DNA from: Micromonospora_G sp040676775
GTDB taxonomy: Bacteria; Actinomycetota; Actinomycetes; Mycobacteriales; Micromonosporaceae
Length of the DNA stretch: 64,000 bases
Reading direction: 5' to 3'
Assembly: GCF_040676775.1 (NCBI RefSeq)
Contig: NZ_JBFAPP010000011.1
Coordinates: 220,054-284,053, forward strand
In this document: in pieces, positions 1-7,692 of the stretch
How the letters are laid out: the number at the start of each line of letters is the position of its first letter
Position numbering within the stretch: the first letter of the stretch is position 1
Notes under the pieces: model-generated
What the model saw: the letters and a program-made list of their open reading frames with translations, nothing else
The model's database searches: none
What the model was told of the DNA's origin: nothing
Translations under genes and position numbers: made by a program

Positions 1-1976
1 AGCACCGTACCCGGATTCGCCGCGTGTACGGCGCGCAGCAGCGCCTCCTGCGCGCGGGGCAGGGCCAGGTCCACCCGGTCCTCGGTTTCCCGCCCGTTGA
101 CCATCGGGTGGTTGCCGAGCACCACCACCGCCACCTGCGCCTGCGCCGCGATCGCCGCCGCGGTGGCCGCGCCGTCCTCGATCGTCTCGACGGTGAAGGC
201 GGTCGCCCCGGCGGCGTCGGGCGCGTCGGCGCGCAGCACCCCGTCCGGGCCGACGGTGACGAACCGTTCACCGGCCACGTGCCAGAGCAGGGTCGTCCCG
301 TCGTCCCGCTCGACCAGCCGGAACGTCTCGCGTACCAGCCAGCCGCCGGGGCCCGGCCGGTCGTTGACCAGCGCACCGGTACGGTCGCCACCGACGTGTC
401 GACCGTTGGCCACCGCGCGCAGTGCGACCAGGTCCCGGCCCCAGTCGTACACCTCGAACCAGCTCGCGGGGGCGGCGTCGGGGCGTACCCGCAGCGGGGC
501 GCCGTCGGCTTCGGTGCCGGCGTGCACGTAACCGGCGTCCGGGCCGGTCATCCGCAGCGCGATCCGGTCCACGCCCGGGTGGTACGTCACCCCGGCGCCG
601 AGCCGTTCGGTGAGCCCGTCGCGCGCGGTCACCGCGTACGGCAGGGTGCCGCTGTACCAGTCGACGTGCAGGGTGCCGGCGAGTGGGCCGAGCACCGCGA
701 CCCGGCCGGTCCGGTTCGGGTCGAGCGGGAGCAGCCCGTTGTTGCGCAGCAGCACGAACGACTGCTCGGCGGCCTGCCGGGCCAGCCGCCGGTGCGCCGC
801 GCAGTCGACCACCTCGGCACCGATCCGGGTGTACGGGTTGCGAGCGGGCGGGTCGAACTCGCCCAGCCGGAACCGGATGGTGAGCAGCCGCCGGACCGCG
901 TCGTCCAGGTCGGACTCGACCAGCAGCCCCCGGCGCAGCGCCTCGGTGAAGCGCCAGCGCGACGGTGCCCCGTCGGTGTCGTCCTCGGTGACGTTGTCGA
1001 CCCCGGCCCGCAGCGCGGCGGCGTAACCGCTCGGGTGGTCGGGCAGGTAGCCCTGGGCACCGGCCAGGTTGGTCACCGCGCCCGCGTCGCCGACCACGAT
1101 GATCTCGCCGGGCGCGCTGGCGCGCAGTTCCCGGTGCAGCAGTGGGCTCAGATGCGCCGGCCGCCCGTTGACCAGGTTGTACGACGCCATCACGGCCACC
1201 GCCGCGTCGGCCGCGAGCGGCGCCCGGAACGCCGGCAGTTCGTACTCGTGCAGCACCCTCGGGGGCAGGTTGCTGGAGCGCAGGCAGCGGTCGGTTTCGT
1301 TGTTGTAGCCGAGGAAGTGTTTCAGGGTCGGTGCGGTCTTGAGGTAGTCCGGGTGGTCCCCGCGCAGTCCGCTGGCGTACGCCGTGCCGAGCAGACCGGT
1401 CAGCCAGGGATCTTCGGCGTAGCCCTCCTCGTTGCGCCCCCAGCGGGGGTCGCGCAGCGGGTTCACCACCGGTGCCCAGACGTTGAGCCCGATCCGGGCC
1501 GGGTCCTGGCGGTGCCGGGCGCGTACCTCGTCGCCGACCGCGTCCCCGACGGCCCGCAGCAACTCCGGGTGCCAGCTACTGGCCAGCCCGAGGGCCTGGG
1601 GGAAGACGGTGGCCGGGCCGAGCCAGGCCAGCCCGTGCAGGGCTTCGGTGCCGGTGCGGAAGGTGTCGATGCCGAGCCGGGGGATCGGCGCCTGGTACTG
1701 GTGCAGCAGCCCGATCTTCTCGTCCTGGGTGAGCTGCCCGAGCAGGTCGGCGACCCGGTCCGCGAGCGGTCGGTCGGGGTCGCGGAAGCCCCGGCCGGCG
1801 TCGCGCCGGGTGGCGACACCGGCCAGGTCAGCGGGGATCCGCAGCCCGGCCGGGCTTTCCGGGACCGACGGGCTGGGCAGGTCGGCGGGATCGGGCAGGA
1901 TCGCCGGTCCGGTCGGTTCGTCTGCGGCGGGGGGTGCGCACACGGGTAGGGCCTCGCGCATGGTCGGCTGGCGCAT
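1..1976 (-). CDS. Glycoside hydrolase family 3 protein (beta-glucosidase/beta-xylosidase type), 3' end beyond window
   Basis: About 658 residues are visible and the frame is open to base 1, so the C-terminus is missing. The N-terminal TIM-barrel carries the GH3 signature RDPRWGRNEEGYAEDP (residues about 175-190), the conserved KHF (219-221) and the region of the catalytic nucleophile, IIVVGDAGAV, with Asp297 as likely nucleophile. NNGLLPL near residue 410 marks the start of the second domain, and a long insertion follows. No signal peptide is visible, so the enzyme is probably cytoplasmic and acts on imported oligosaccharides by a retaining mechanism. The ATG at 1976 follows AAAGGTGAT at a good distance; a second ATG five codons later is less well placed. 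The substrate is not settled by sequence: the RDPRWGR form fits beta-xylosidase/arabinofuranosidase or beta-glucosidase. A LacI-type palindrome lies 122 bases upstream. Family call firm, specificity weak. Confidence 0.9.
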   Translation of the reverse strand, partial: MRQPTMREALPVCAPPAADEPTGPAILPDPADLPSPSVPESPAGLRIPADLAGVATRRDAGRGFRDPDRPLADRVADLLGQLTQDEKIGLLHQYQAPIPRLGIDTFRTGTEALHGLAWLGPATVFPQALGLASSWHPELLRAVGDAVGDEVRARHRQDPARIGLNVWAPVVNPLRDPRWGRNEEGYAEDPWLTGLLGTAYASGLRGDHPDYLKTAPTLKHFLGYNNETDRCLRSSNLPPRVLHEYELPAFRAPLAADAAVAVMASYNLVNGRPAHLSPLLHRELRASAPGEIIVVGDAGAVTNLAGAQGYLPDHPSGYAAALRAGVDNVTEDDTDGAPSRWRFTEALRRGLLVESDLDDAVRRLLTIRFRLGEFDPPARNPYTRIGAEVVDCAAHRRLARQAAEQSFVLLRNNGLLPLDPNRTGRVAVLGPLAGTLHVDWYSGTLPYAVTARDGLTERLGAGVTYHPGVDRIALRMTGPDAGYVHAGTEADGAPLRVRPDAAPASWFEVYDWGRDLVALRAVANGRHVGGDRTGALVNDRPGPGGWLVRETFRLVERDDGTTLLWHVAGERFVTVGPDGVLRADAPDAAGATAFTVETIEDGAATAAAIAAQAQVAVVVLGNHPMVNGRETEDRVDLALPRAQEALLRAVHAANPGTV

Positions 1977-2281
1977 GTCGATCACCTTTCGTGATCTGCG
2001 GGCGGATCCACCGGCGCGGGCGGGCGGAACGCCTCGAAGACCTCGGTTCGCGCATGGTGGGGTGGCGGTGGGTGGTTCGGCCGCCAGCCCGGGAAGCTCG
2101 AAGCGCTTCGACGACCGTGAAAAGGTAGGCCTCACCGGTACGCCGGACGCCGGGGCGTGGTGGCAAGGCACCTTCGAGGCTTCCACCCGTCGCCGGGCCG
2201 GTCAAGGGATGACGTCGGTCGATTTGATACCGGCCGGTCCATTCCCGTTCGGCCCGCCGTCGCCGCAGGTGCCGAGGCGGG
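1977..2281. other. Intergenic region upstream of the GH3 gene
   Basis: No gene is supported in these 305 bases. The stretch separates the ROK stop codon from the GH3 start, both on the minus strand, and contains the ribosome binding site of the GH3 gene (about 1982-1990) and the palindrome at 2098-2111. I see no clear terminator. Confidence 0.6.
2098..2111. promoter_or_regulatory. LacI-type operator palindrome upstream of GH3
   Basis: TCGAAGCGCTTCGA is a perfect 14-base palindrome with the central CG step typical of LacI-family operators in actinomycetes (compare the known CebR site TGGGAGCGCTCCCA). It is 122 bases upstream of the GH3 start. No LacI regulator is in the window, so the binding protein would be elsewhere. 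Function is inferred from form and position. Confidence 0.6.
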
Positions 2282-3511
2282 TCAGAGCGGCGGGGCGGTG
2301 GGTAGCCGGCCGGCGTCGACCATGGCCAGGGCGCGGGCCGCGCCGCCGACCGCGGCCGCACCCGGTCCGAGGGCGGAGGCGGCCAGCCGGGTACCTCCGG
2401 CGTCCGGTGCCACCGTACGGGCGGCAAGCTCGGTCTCGGCGGCCGGCAGCAGCCACGGGGCGAGCGTGACGAAGTAGCCGCCGAGCAGCACCACCTCGGG
2501 GTTGACCAGGTTGCCGAGCACCGCTATCCCGTGGCCGAGGTGCCGACCGGCCTCGGTGAGCGTGTCCAGCGCCAGCCGGTCGCCCTGCCGGGCGCGGCTG
2601 CGGATCCGTTCCACCTCGGGCGCGTAGTCGGTGAGCGGACCGTCCGGTGTGGTGTCCGGCAGCACCCGGCGGATCAGGGCCGGGATGCCGGCCAGCGCCT
2701 CCAGACAGCCGCGCCGGCCGCAGGAGCAGACCGGACCGGTCGGGTCGAGGCAGAGGTGGCCGATCTCGCCCGCGAAACCGCGGCCGCCGCGCAGCAGCCG
2801 GCCGTCGGCCACCACCCCGGCGCCGATGCCGGCACTGGCGGTGAGGTGGACCAGGTTGGCGGTGCCGGCGTACGGGCCGTGCCGGTGCTCGGCCAGCGCG
2901 GCCAGGTTCGCGTCGTTGTCGACCACCACCTCGAACGCCGGCTCTCGCAGCGCCCGGCGCAGGTCGGCGCCGAGGGTCAGGTCCCGCCAGCCCAGGCTCG
3001 GCGCGATCCGGACCGTACCCGCCGCGTCGATCAGTCCCGGTACGCCGACCGTGAGCCCGAGGATGGCGCGTCCCTGGCCGGTGAGCCGGTTGACCGCCCG
3101 TCCGGCCAGGGTGGCGATCGAGCTGACCGCCCGGGTACCGATGCCGCCGGAGCCGGCGAAGGCACGGCGCCAGCTCAGCAGTTCGGTTCCGCCGAGGTCG
3201 ACCGCGACCACGGTGAGCTGGTCGGCGCCGACCTCGATGCCGATCGCCGCGTACGGCTCGCCGTCGAGGACCAGCATGGTCGCGGGACGGCCGATCCGGT
3301 TCTCGGTGAGGCCGGTCTCGCGCAGCAGTCGCCGGTCGATGAGGTCGGCGACCAGACTGGACACGGTTGCCTTGTTGAGCCCGGTCGAGGCGGCTATGTC
3401 CGCGCGCGAGCAGGGCGCGTGCGCGCGTACGTAACGCAGCACGACGGCGAGGTTGGTGGCCCGTACGTCGGCGAGGTCGGCCGGCTCGGCACCGGTCTGC
3501 ATCGTGATCAA
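2282..3511 (-). CDS. ROK family transcriptional regulator
   Basis: A 409-residue protein of usual length for ROK (NagC/XylR-like) repressors. Residues about 15-75 form a winged helix-turn-helix (SRADIAASTGLNKATVSSLV), followed by a sugar-kinase-like fold. GEIGHLCLDPTG and the zinc-binding Cys-X-Cys-GRR-GC cluster with a following Glu (about residues 260-290) identify the family. Such proteins bind DNA and are released by a sugar or sugar phosphate. It is divergent from the ABC importer at 3725, which it probably controls, perhaps together with GH42. The frame opens with TTG at 3511, 10 bases after GGGGAG; an ATG at 3502 is an alternative with poorer spacing. Confidence 0.93.
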   Translation of the reverse strand: MITMQTGAEPADLADVRATNLAVVLRYVRAHAPCSRADIAASTGLNKATVSSLVADLIDRRLLRETGLTENRIGRPATMLVLDGEPYAAIGIEVGADQLTVVAVDLGGTELLSWRRAFAGSGGIGTRAVSSIATLAGRAVNRLTGQGRAILGLTVGVPGLIDAAGTVRIAPSLGWRDLTLGADLRRALREPAFEVVVDNDANLAALAEHRHGPYAGTANLVHLTASAGIGAGVVADGRLLRGGRGFAGEIGHLCLDPTGPVCSCGRRGCLEALAGIPALIRRVLPDTTPDGPLTDYAPEVERIRSRARQGDRLALDTLTEAGRHLGHGIAVLGNLVNPEVVLLGGYFVTLAPWLLPAAETELAARTVAPDAGGTRLAASALGPGAAAVGGAARALAMVDAGRLPTAPPL

Positions 3512-3537
3512 AGTCTTTCCGCTCCCCGCGTACTGGT

Positions 3538-3597
3538 GGTGTAGGGAAGGGCCCCTTGTTATCGCTATTTGTAGCGGAAGGGGCCCCTGCGAACACC
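3538..3597. repeat. 60-base nested inverted repeat
   Basis: Outer arms of about 20 bases begin GGTGT and end in ACACC and contain (A/G)GGGCCCCTT and its complement; inside is CGCTA-TTTG-TAGCG, which can form a small hairpin. The whole element can fold as one long structure. It lies between the ROK start and the divergent importer, so it would be in the ROK leader or promoter. I recall similar GGGCCCCTT...GGGGCCCC elements between genes of Micromonospora genomes, but this is memory, not a search. Confidence 0.7.
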
Positions 3598-3640
3598 TGG
3601 CGTGCCGCCGGTGACTCCCTTGTGGCAGCGGTCACCGTCG

Positions 3641-3657
3641 ATTAACTTAGTTTAGTC
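3641..3657. promoter_or_regulatory. AT-rich operator/promoter element in the ROK-ABC intergenic region
   Basis: ATTAACTTAGTTTAGTC stands out against the GC-rich background. TTAGTTTA half-sites are the type of motif bound by ROK repressors in Gram-positive bacteria. It lies 68 bases upstream of the importer gene and would suit autoregulation and control of the importer by the adjacent ROK protein. This is inference. Confidence 0.45.
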
Positions 3658-3724
3658 ACCCGACGAAATAACTCTACCTGTGCGTCGCTGCGCCGCACAC
3701 CCCACCGATTGAAGGGAGCGTGGC

Positions 3725-5401
3725 GTGGATCCAACGCATCCGAGCGGGGCCACCGACCGTCGCCGATTCCTCGCCCTGTTCGGCCTCGGCACCGCCGCAC
3801 TGGCCAGTGGTGGCCTGCTCACCGGTTGCAGCAAGGAGGCCGGCAGCCGGGGCAGCGCCACCAAGGCCGACGCGGTCAAGGGCGTACTGCCGAACTATCG
3901 AGCGGTCGACCTGATCAAGCCGGACATCCCCGGCCAGGGGCCGATCCCGCAGGGCTTCCTGACCTACCCCCGCGAACTGGTGGTCTCGGTGCCGGACAAA
4001 CCCGGTGCCGGCGGACCGGAGATCAAGACGATGTCGCCGTGGTGGGGCCCGACACCGCCCGCGCTGGGCCGCAACTCCTATCTGGACGCGGTCAACGCCC
4101 AGCTCGGCGTCACCGTCAACCCGAGTTTGCAGGACGGCAACACCTACTCCGACAAGCTCAGCGCGGTGCTCGGCGCGCGGGACGTACCGGACCTGCTGGT
4201 CGGGCCGAACTGGGAAATCGACAAGATCTCCCGGTTCTCGGACGCGGTGAAGGCACTGTTCGAGGACCTGACCGACTACCTCAAGGGCGACGCGGTGCAC
4301 GCGTACCCGAATCTGGCCGCGCTCTCCACCGGCGCCTGGGAGTACGCGGCCTGGGGTGGGCGGCTCTACTCCGTACCGTTCCCGACCGACGGCCCGTTCG
4401 CGTTTGCCATGTTCCACCGCAAGGACCTCACCGACGCTGCCGGTGTCGGCGCGCCGACCAGCACCGACGAGCTGTACGAGTTCGGCAAGAAGATGACCCG
4501 AGCGGACCGGGGCGTCTGGGCGTTCGGCAGCGTCTTCTCCATGGTGCAGCAGTATTTCGGCTGCCCCGGCCTGCAGAACGGCTGGCGGCGCAAGCCCGAC
4601 GGCGGCCTGGTCTACAAGTACGAGCTGCCCGAGTACCGGGCCGCGCTGGAGTTCACCGCCCGGCTGTTCGGCGAGGGACTGGTGCACCCGGACACGGTGG
4701 CCACCAAGGGCGCCGACGAGAAGCAGCTCTTCAACGGCGGCAAGATCCTGATGTACCAGGACGGGCTGGGCGCCTGGCAGGGCATGCAGGGCGAGCAGGT
4801 CAAGGTGACCCCGACCTTCGACATGCAGCCGATACCGGTGTTCGGCGCGGGCGCCACCAAACCGGTGATCTGGGGCAGCGAGAAGCCGATCTTCTTCACC
4901 TTCGTCAAGAAGGGGCTGGGCAAGGCGCGTACGGAGGAGATCCTGCGGGTGCTCAACTGGGGCGCCGCCCCGTTCGGCAGCCGCGAGTACGAGCTGCGCG
5001 AGTACGGCGTGGAGGGCAGGCACTTCACCCGCGCGGCCGACGGCAGCCCGATCCCCACCGAACTGGGCCGCAAGGAGAAGGCCTCCCAGTACGACTATCT
5101 CGGCGGCAGGGTGCCGGTCAAGGTACGCAGCGGCGACACCCCGAACTACGTGCAGGACTACCTCGGCTACCACCGGGCGACGATCACCCACCTGGAACCG
5201 GACCTGTTCGCCGGGATCAAGCTCGAACTGCCGGCGAACTACTCGAAGGTGCTGGTGCCCAGCGAAGACAAGATCAACGACATCCTCCGTGGCCGCCGGC
5301 CGATCGGCGACCTCGACCAGGTGGCCAGGGAGTTCCGGTCCGGTGGCGGGGACGAGGGGCGGGCCTTCCTGGAACAGGCCCTGGCCGACAACGGCAGATG
5401 A
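3725..5401 (+). CDS. Extracellular solute-binding lipoprotein, LplA/YtcQ-like (family 1)
   Basis: A 558-residue precursor. The N-terminus has a twin-arginine motif (DRRRFLALFG), a hydrophobic stretch and the lipobox LTGC (Cys about residue 36), so it is exported by Tat and lipid-anchored. The mature part (for instance SPWWGPTPPALGRNSYLDAV and the FEDLTDYLKGD region) resembles large oligosaccharide-binding proteins of the LplA/YtcQ group, which feed CUT1 transporters. The GTG start is 6-8 bases after GAAGGGA; the stop overlaps the next gene by ATGA. It should capture sugars released by the PL11 lyase further along the locus. Ligand specificity is inferred only from context. Confidence 0.88.
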   Translation: MDPTHPSGATDRRRFLALFGLGTAALASGGLLTGCSKEAGSRGSATKADAVKGVLPNYRAVDLIKPDIPGQGPIPQGFLTYPRELVVSVPDKPGAGGPEIKTMSPWWGPTPPALGRNSYLDAVNAQLGVTVNPSLQDGNTYSDKLSAVLGARDVPDLLVGPNWEIDKISRFSDAVKALFEDLTDYLKGDAVHAYPNLAALSTGAWEYAAWGGRLYSVPFPTDGPFAFAMFHRKDLTDAAGVGAPTSTDELYEFGKKMTRADRGVWAFGSVFSMVQQYFGCPGLQNGWRRKPDGGLVYKYELPEYRAALEFTARLFGEGLVHPDTVATKGADEKQLFNGGKILMYQDGLGAWQGMQGEQVKVTPTFDMQPIPVFGAGATKPVIWGSEKPIFFTFVKKGLGKARTEEILRVLNWGAAPFGSREYELREYGVEGRHFTRAADGSPIPTELGRKEKASQYDYLGGRVPVKVRSGDTPNYVQDYLGYHRATITHLEPDLFAGIKLELPANYSKVLVPSEDKINDILRGRRPIGDLDQVAREFRSGGGDEGRAFLEQALADNGR

Positions 5402-6372
5402 GCACCGACGAGAAGGTGACCGACCAGCGGAAGCGGCCGGGTCGGCGCGGCCTCGCCGACCGGCTGCGCCGGGACTGGCCGCTGCTGGTGATGGCCGCGC
5501 CGGCCGCGCTGCTGCTGCTGGTCTTCCACTACCTGCCGACGCTGGGCAACGTGATCGCCTTCCAGGACTACAACCCGTTCCTGGGCGACGACCCGCTGGA
5601 CGCGTTCGTCCACAGCGAGTGGATCGGCTTCGGCAACTTCGAGACGCTCTTCCGCGACCCCGCGTTCTGGGACGCGGTCCGCAACACCCTGACCATCACC
5701 GCGTTTCAACTCGTCTTCTTCTTCCCACTGCCGATCCTGCTGGCGATCCTGCTCAACAGCGTGGTCTCCGGCCGGGTACGCGGCTTCGTACAGAGCGTGG
5801 TGTACCTGCCGCACTTCTTCAGCTGGGTGCTGGTGGTCACCTTCTTCGTGCAGATGCTCGGCGGTGCCGGCCTGCTCGCACAGGAGTTGCGCCAGGCCGG
5901 GCTCCAGCCGTGGGACGTGATGACCGACCCGGACACGTTCATGGTGCTGGTCACCGCCGAGGCCGTGTGGAAGGACGCCGGCTGGGGCGCGATCGTCTTC
6001 CTGGCCGCGCTGTCGGCGATCGACCAGAACCTGTACGAGGCTGCCGCCGCCGACGGCGCGGGCCGGTGGCGGCGGCTCTGGCACATCACCCTGCCCGGAC
6101 TGCGACCGGTGATCATCCTGCTGCTGATCATGCGGCTCGGTGACGCGCTGTCGGTCGGCTTCGAGCAGTTCATCCTGCAGCGGGAGGCGGTCGGCCGGCA
6201 GGCCGCCGAGGTGCTCGACACCTTCGTCTACTACCAGGCGATCGTGCCCCAGCAGTGGGGCCTGGGAGCGGCGGCCGGCCTGTTCAAGGCCGCCGTCGGG
6301 CTGATCCTGATCCTGGCCGCGAACTCCGCCGCGCACCGGCTCGGCGAGCAGGGGGTGTACGCGAAATCATGA
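5398..6372 (+). CDS. Carbohydrate ABC transporter permease, LplB/YteP-like
   Basis: A 324-residue inner-membrane protein with about six membrane segments beginning at WPLLVMAAPAALLLLVFHYL. The cytoplasmic loop that docks the ATPase is visible as EAAAADGAGRWRRLWHITLP near residue 220 (EAA motif). The ATG start overlaps the upstream TGA (ATGA) and the end overlaps the next permease in the same way, so the three importer genes are translationally coupled. No ATPase gene is in the locus; in actinomycetes a shared MsiK-type ATPase usually serves such CUT1 systems. The start at 5398 was chosen from the overlap; the longer open frame upstream is a shadow. Confidence 0.92.
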   Translation: MSTDEKVTDQRKRPGRRGLADRLRRDWPLLVMAAPAALLLLVFHYLPTLGNVIAFQDYNPFLGDDPLDAFVHSEWIGFGNFETLFRDPAFWDAVRNTLTITAFQLVFFFPLPILLAILLNSVVSGRVRGFVQSVVYLPHFFSWVLVVTFFVQMLGGAGLLAQELRQAGLQPWDVMTDPDTFMVLVTAEAVWKDAGWGAIVFLAALSAIDQNLYEAAAADGAGRWRRLWHITLPGLRPVIILLLIMRLGDALSVGFEQFILQREAVGRQAAEVLDTFVYYQAIVPQQWGLGAAAGLFKAAVGLILILAANSAAHRLGEQGVYAKS

Positions 6373-7379
6373 GCATCACGTCGACACGGCACAGTGGACC
6401 GGCGCGGGTCGAGCCGCCGCGCGGGGAGCGGTCCCGCCGCAGACGGGACCAGTGGCAGCGGGAGCGGTGGCGGCGGGAGCGGGAGCGCCGGCCGGCCTGG
6501 GCGGAGCCGCCGACCCCGATCGGCCGGTTCGGCAAGGGCGTGCTGCTCACGCTGCTGGTGCTGGCCGTACTCGGGCCGATCTGGGCGGTGGTGGTGACCA
6601 GCCTCGCCTCCCGGGGCACGATCAACGAGGCGGGCGGGATCGTGCTCGTGCCCCGCGAGATCGACATTTCGGCGTACGTGACGATCTTCTCCGGTGGCAC
6701 GGTCACCCAGGCGGTCTGGATCAGCACCCTGGTCACCGTCGCCGGCACCACGGTCAGCCTGGTGCTGACCGTGCTCGCCGCGTACGGGCTGTCCCGGCCG
6801 GACTCGCTGGCGCACCGGCCGCTGCTCTTCTTCTTCCTGCTGACCTTCCTGATCTTCCCCGGCCTGGTGCCGAGTTACCTGGTGGTCACCGGGCTGGGCC
6901 TGAAGAACAGCCTCTGGTCGCTGATCCTGCCCAGTGCGATCAGCGTGTTCAACCTGGTGGTGATCCGCGCCTTCTTCATGAACGTGCCGGGAGAGTTGGT
7001 GGACAGCGCCCGGATCGACGGGGCTGGGGAGTTCCGCATCCTGACCCGGATCATGCTGCCGCTGTCCCGGGCGGTGGTGGCCGTGGTCGGGCTGTTCTAC
7101 GCCGTCGGCTACTGGAACTCGTACTTCAACGCGGTGCTCTACCTGGACGACAACGACAAGTTCCCGATCCAGCGGGTGTTGCAGAGCTACCTGCTCGCCG
7201 GCCAGTCCCCGCACGTCACCGGCAGCGTGCCGAACCTGCCGGGGATCAGCGCGTACCCGCCGACGTTGGCGATCAAGATGGCGGTGGTGGTGGTCACCGT
7301 GATCCCGGCGGTGGTGGTCTACCCGTTCGTGCAGCGCCACTTCACCAAGGGCGTGCTCACCGGTGCGGTCAAGGGCTGA
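6369..7379 (+). CDS. Carbohydrate ABC transporter permease, LplC/YtcP-like
   Basis: A 336-residue partner permease. It has a long, Arg-rich cytoplasmic N-terminus (about 50 residues, many RRR and RER groups), then about six membrane segments, with the EAA-like loop SARIDGAGEFRILTRIMLPL around residue 220. The C-terminal FVQRHFTKGVLTGAVKG is typical of LplC/YtcP proteins. The start ATG overlaps the previous stop (ATGA). It forms the channel heterodimer with the product of the preceding gene. The arginine-rich tail is longer than usual and its role is unknown. Confidence 0.92.
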   Translation: MSITSTRHSGPARVEPPRGERSRRRRDQWQRERWRRERERRPAWAEPPTPIGRFGKGVLLTLLVLAVLGPIWAVVVTSLASRGTINEAGGIVLVPREIDISAYVTIFSGGTVTQAVWISTLVTVAGTTVSLVLTVLAAYGLSRPDSLAHRPLLFFFLLTFLIFPGLVPSYLVVTGLGLKNSLWSLILPSAISVFNLVVIRAFFMNVPGELVDSARIDGAGEFRILTRIMLPLSRAVVAVVGLFYAVGYWNSYFNAVLYLDDNDKFPIQRVLQSYLLAGQSPHVTGSVPNLPGISAYPPTLAIKMAVVVVTVIPAVVVYPFVQRHFTKGVLTGAVKG

Positions 7380-7405
7380 CCGGGAGGTTCCGGGTCGGGG
7401 CGGCG

Positions 7406-7428
7406 GGTGGGGCGGGGCGCCCCCCACC
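7406..7428 (+). terminator. GC-rich hairpin after the ABC importer genes
   Basis: GGTGGGGCG and CGCCCC-C-CACC form a 9-base-pair stem with one bulge and a GGG loop, 27 bases after the permease stop. There is no T-run, as is common in actinomycetes, so this is a possible terminator only. Confidence 0.45.
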
Positions 7429-7550
7429 TGGGCACCCCGCCGGACCCGTGCCCGCGGGGTCCCAGCCGCCGAAACTCACCCCGTGGGCAGTGGGCCGACC
7501 GGCGAGCCGGTCTGTTCGGTCCACTCGCACCGCCGAGCGGCCTGCCCCCT

Positions 7551-7575
7551 AGTTTCTTTGGTTTCCAAACAAACT
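7551..7575. promoter_or_regulatory. Operator-like inverted repeat upstream of GH42
   Basis: Two 11-base arms, AGTTTcTTTGG and CCAAAcAAACT, separated by TTT, are complementary except for one position. The element is AT-rich in a GC-rich background and 117 bases upstream of the GH42 start. Candidate regulators are the ROK protein at 2282-3511 or a LacI protein elsewhere. Confidence 0.6.
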
Positions 7576-7583
7576 GTCAATGG

Positions 7584-7599
7584 TTTGACGACCATCAAA
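7584..7599. promoter_or_regulatory. Second operator-like inverted repeat upstream of GH42
   Basis: TTTGA and TCAAA form an inverted repeat with a six-base spacer, eight bases after the larger element at 7551-7575. Further on, CCAATTTGG (about 7650) is another near-palindrome. Together they suggest a multi-site control region for GH42. Confidence 0.45.
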
Positions 7600-7692
7600 G
7601 CCTGGAACTGGCAATCCCGGAGTTGTCGCGGCCTTTGTTCGGTGTCCAATTTGGTGGGAAGCTAAACAAAAGAACGGGTGGAGGTGAGCGGA

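Noticed and set aside
24..1949. A 641-residue plus-strand open frame
   Set aside because: It is antisense to the GH3 gene, has no family motifs, and its composition is that of a reversed high-GC gene.
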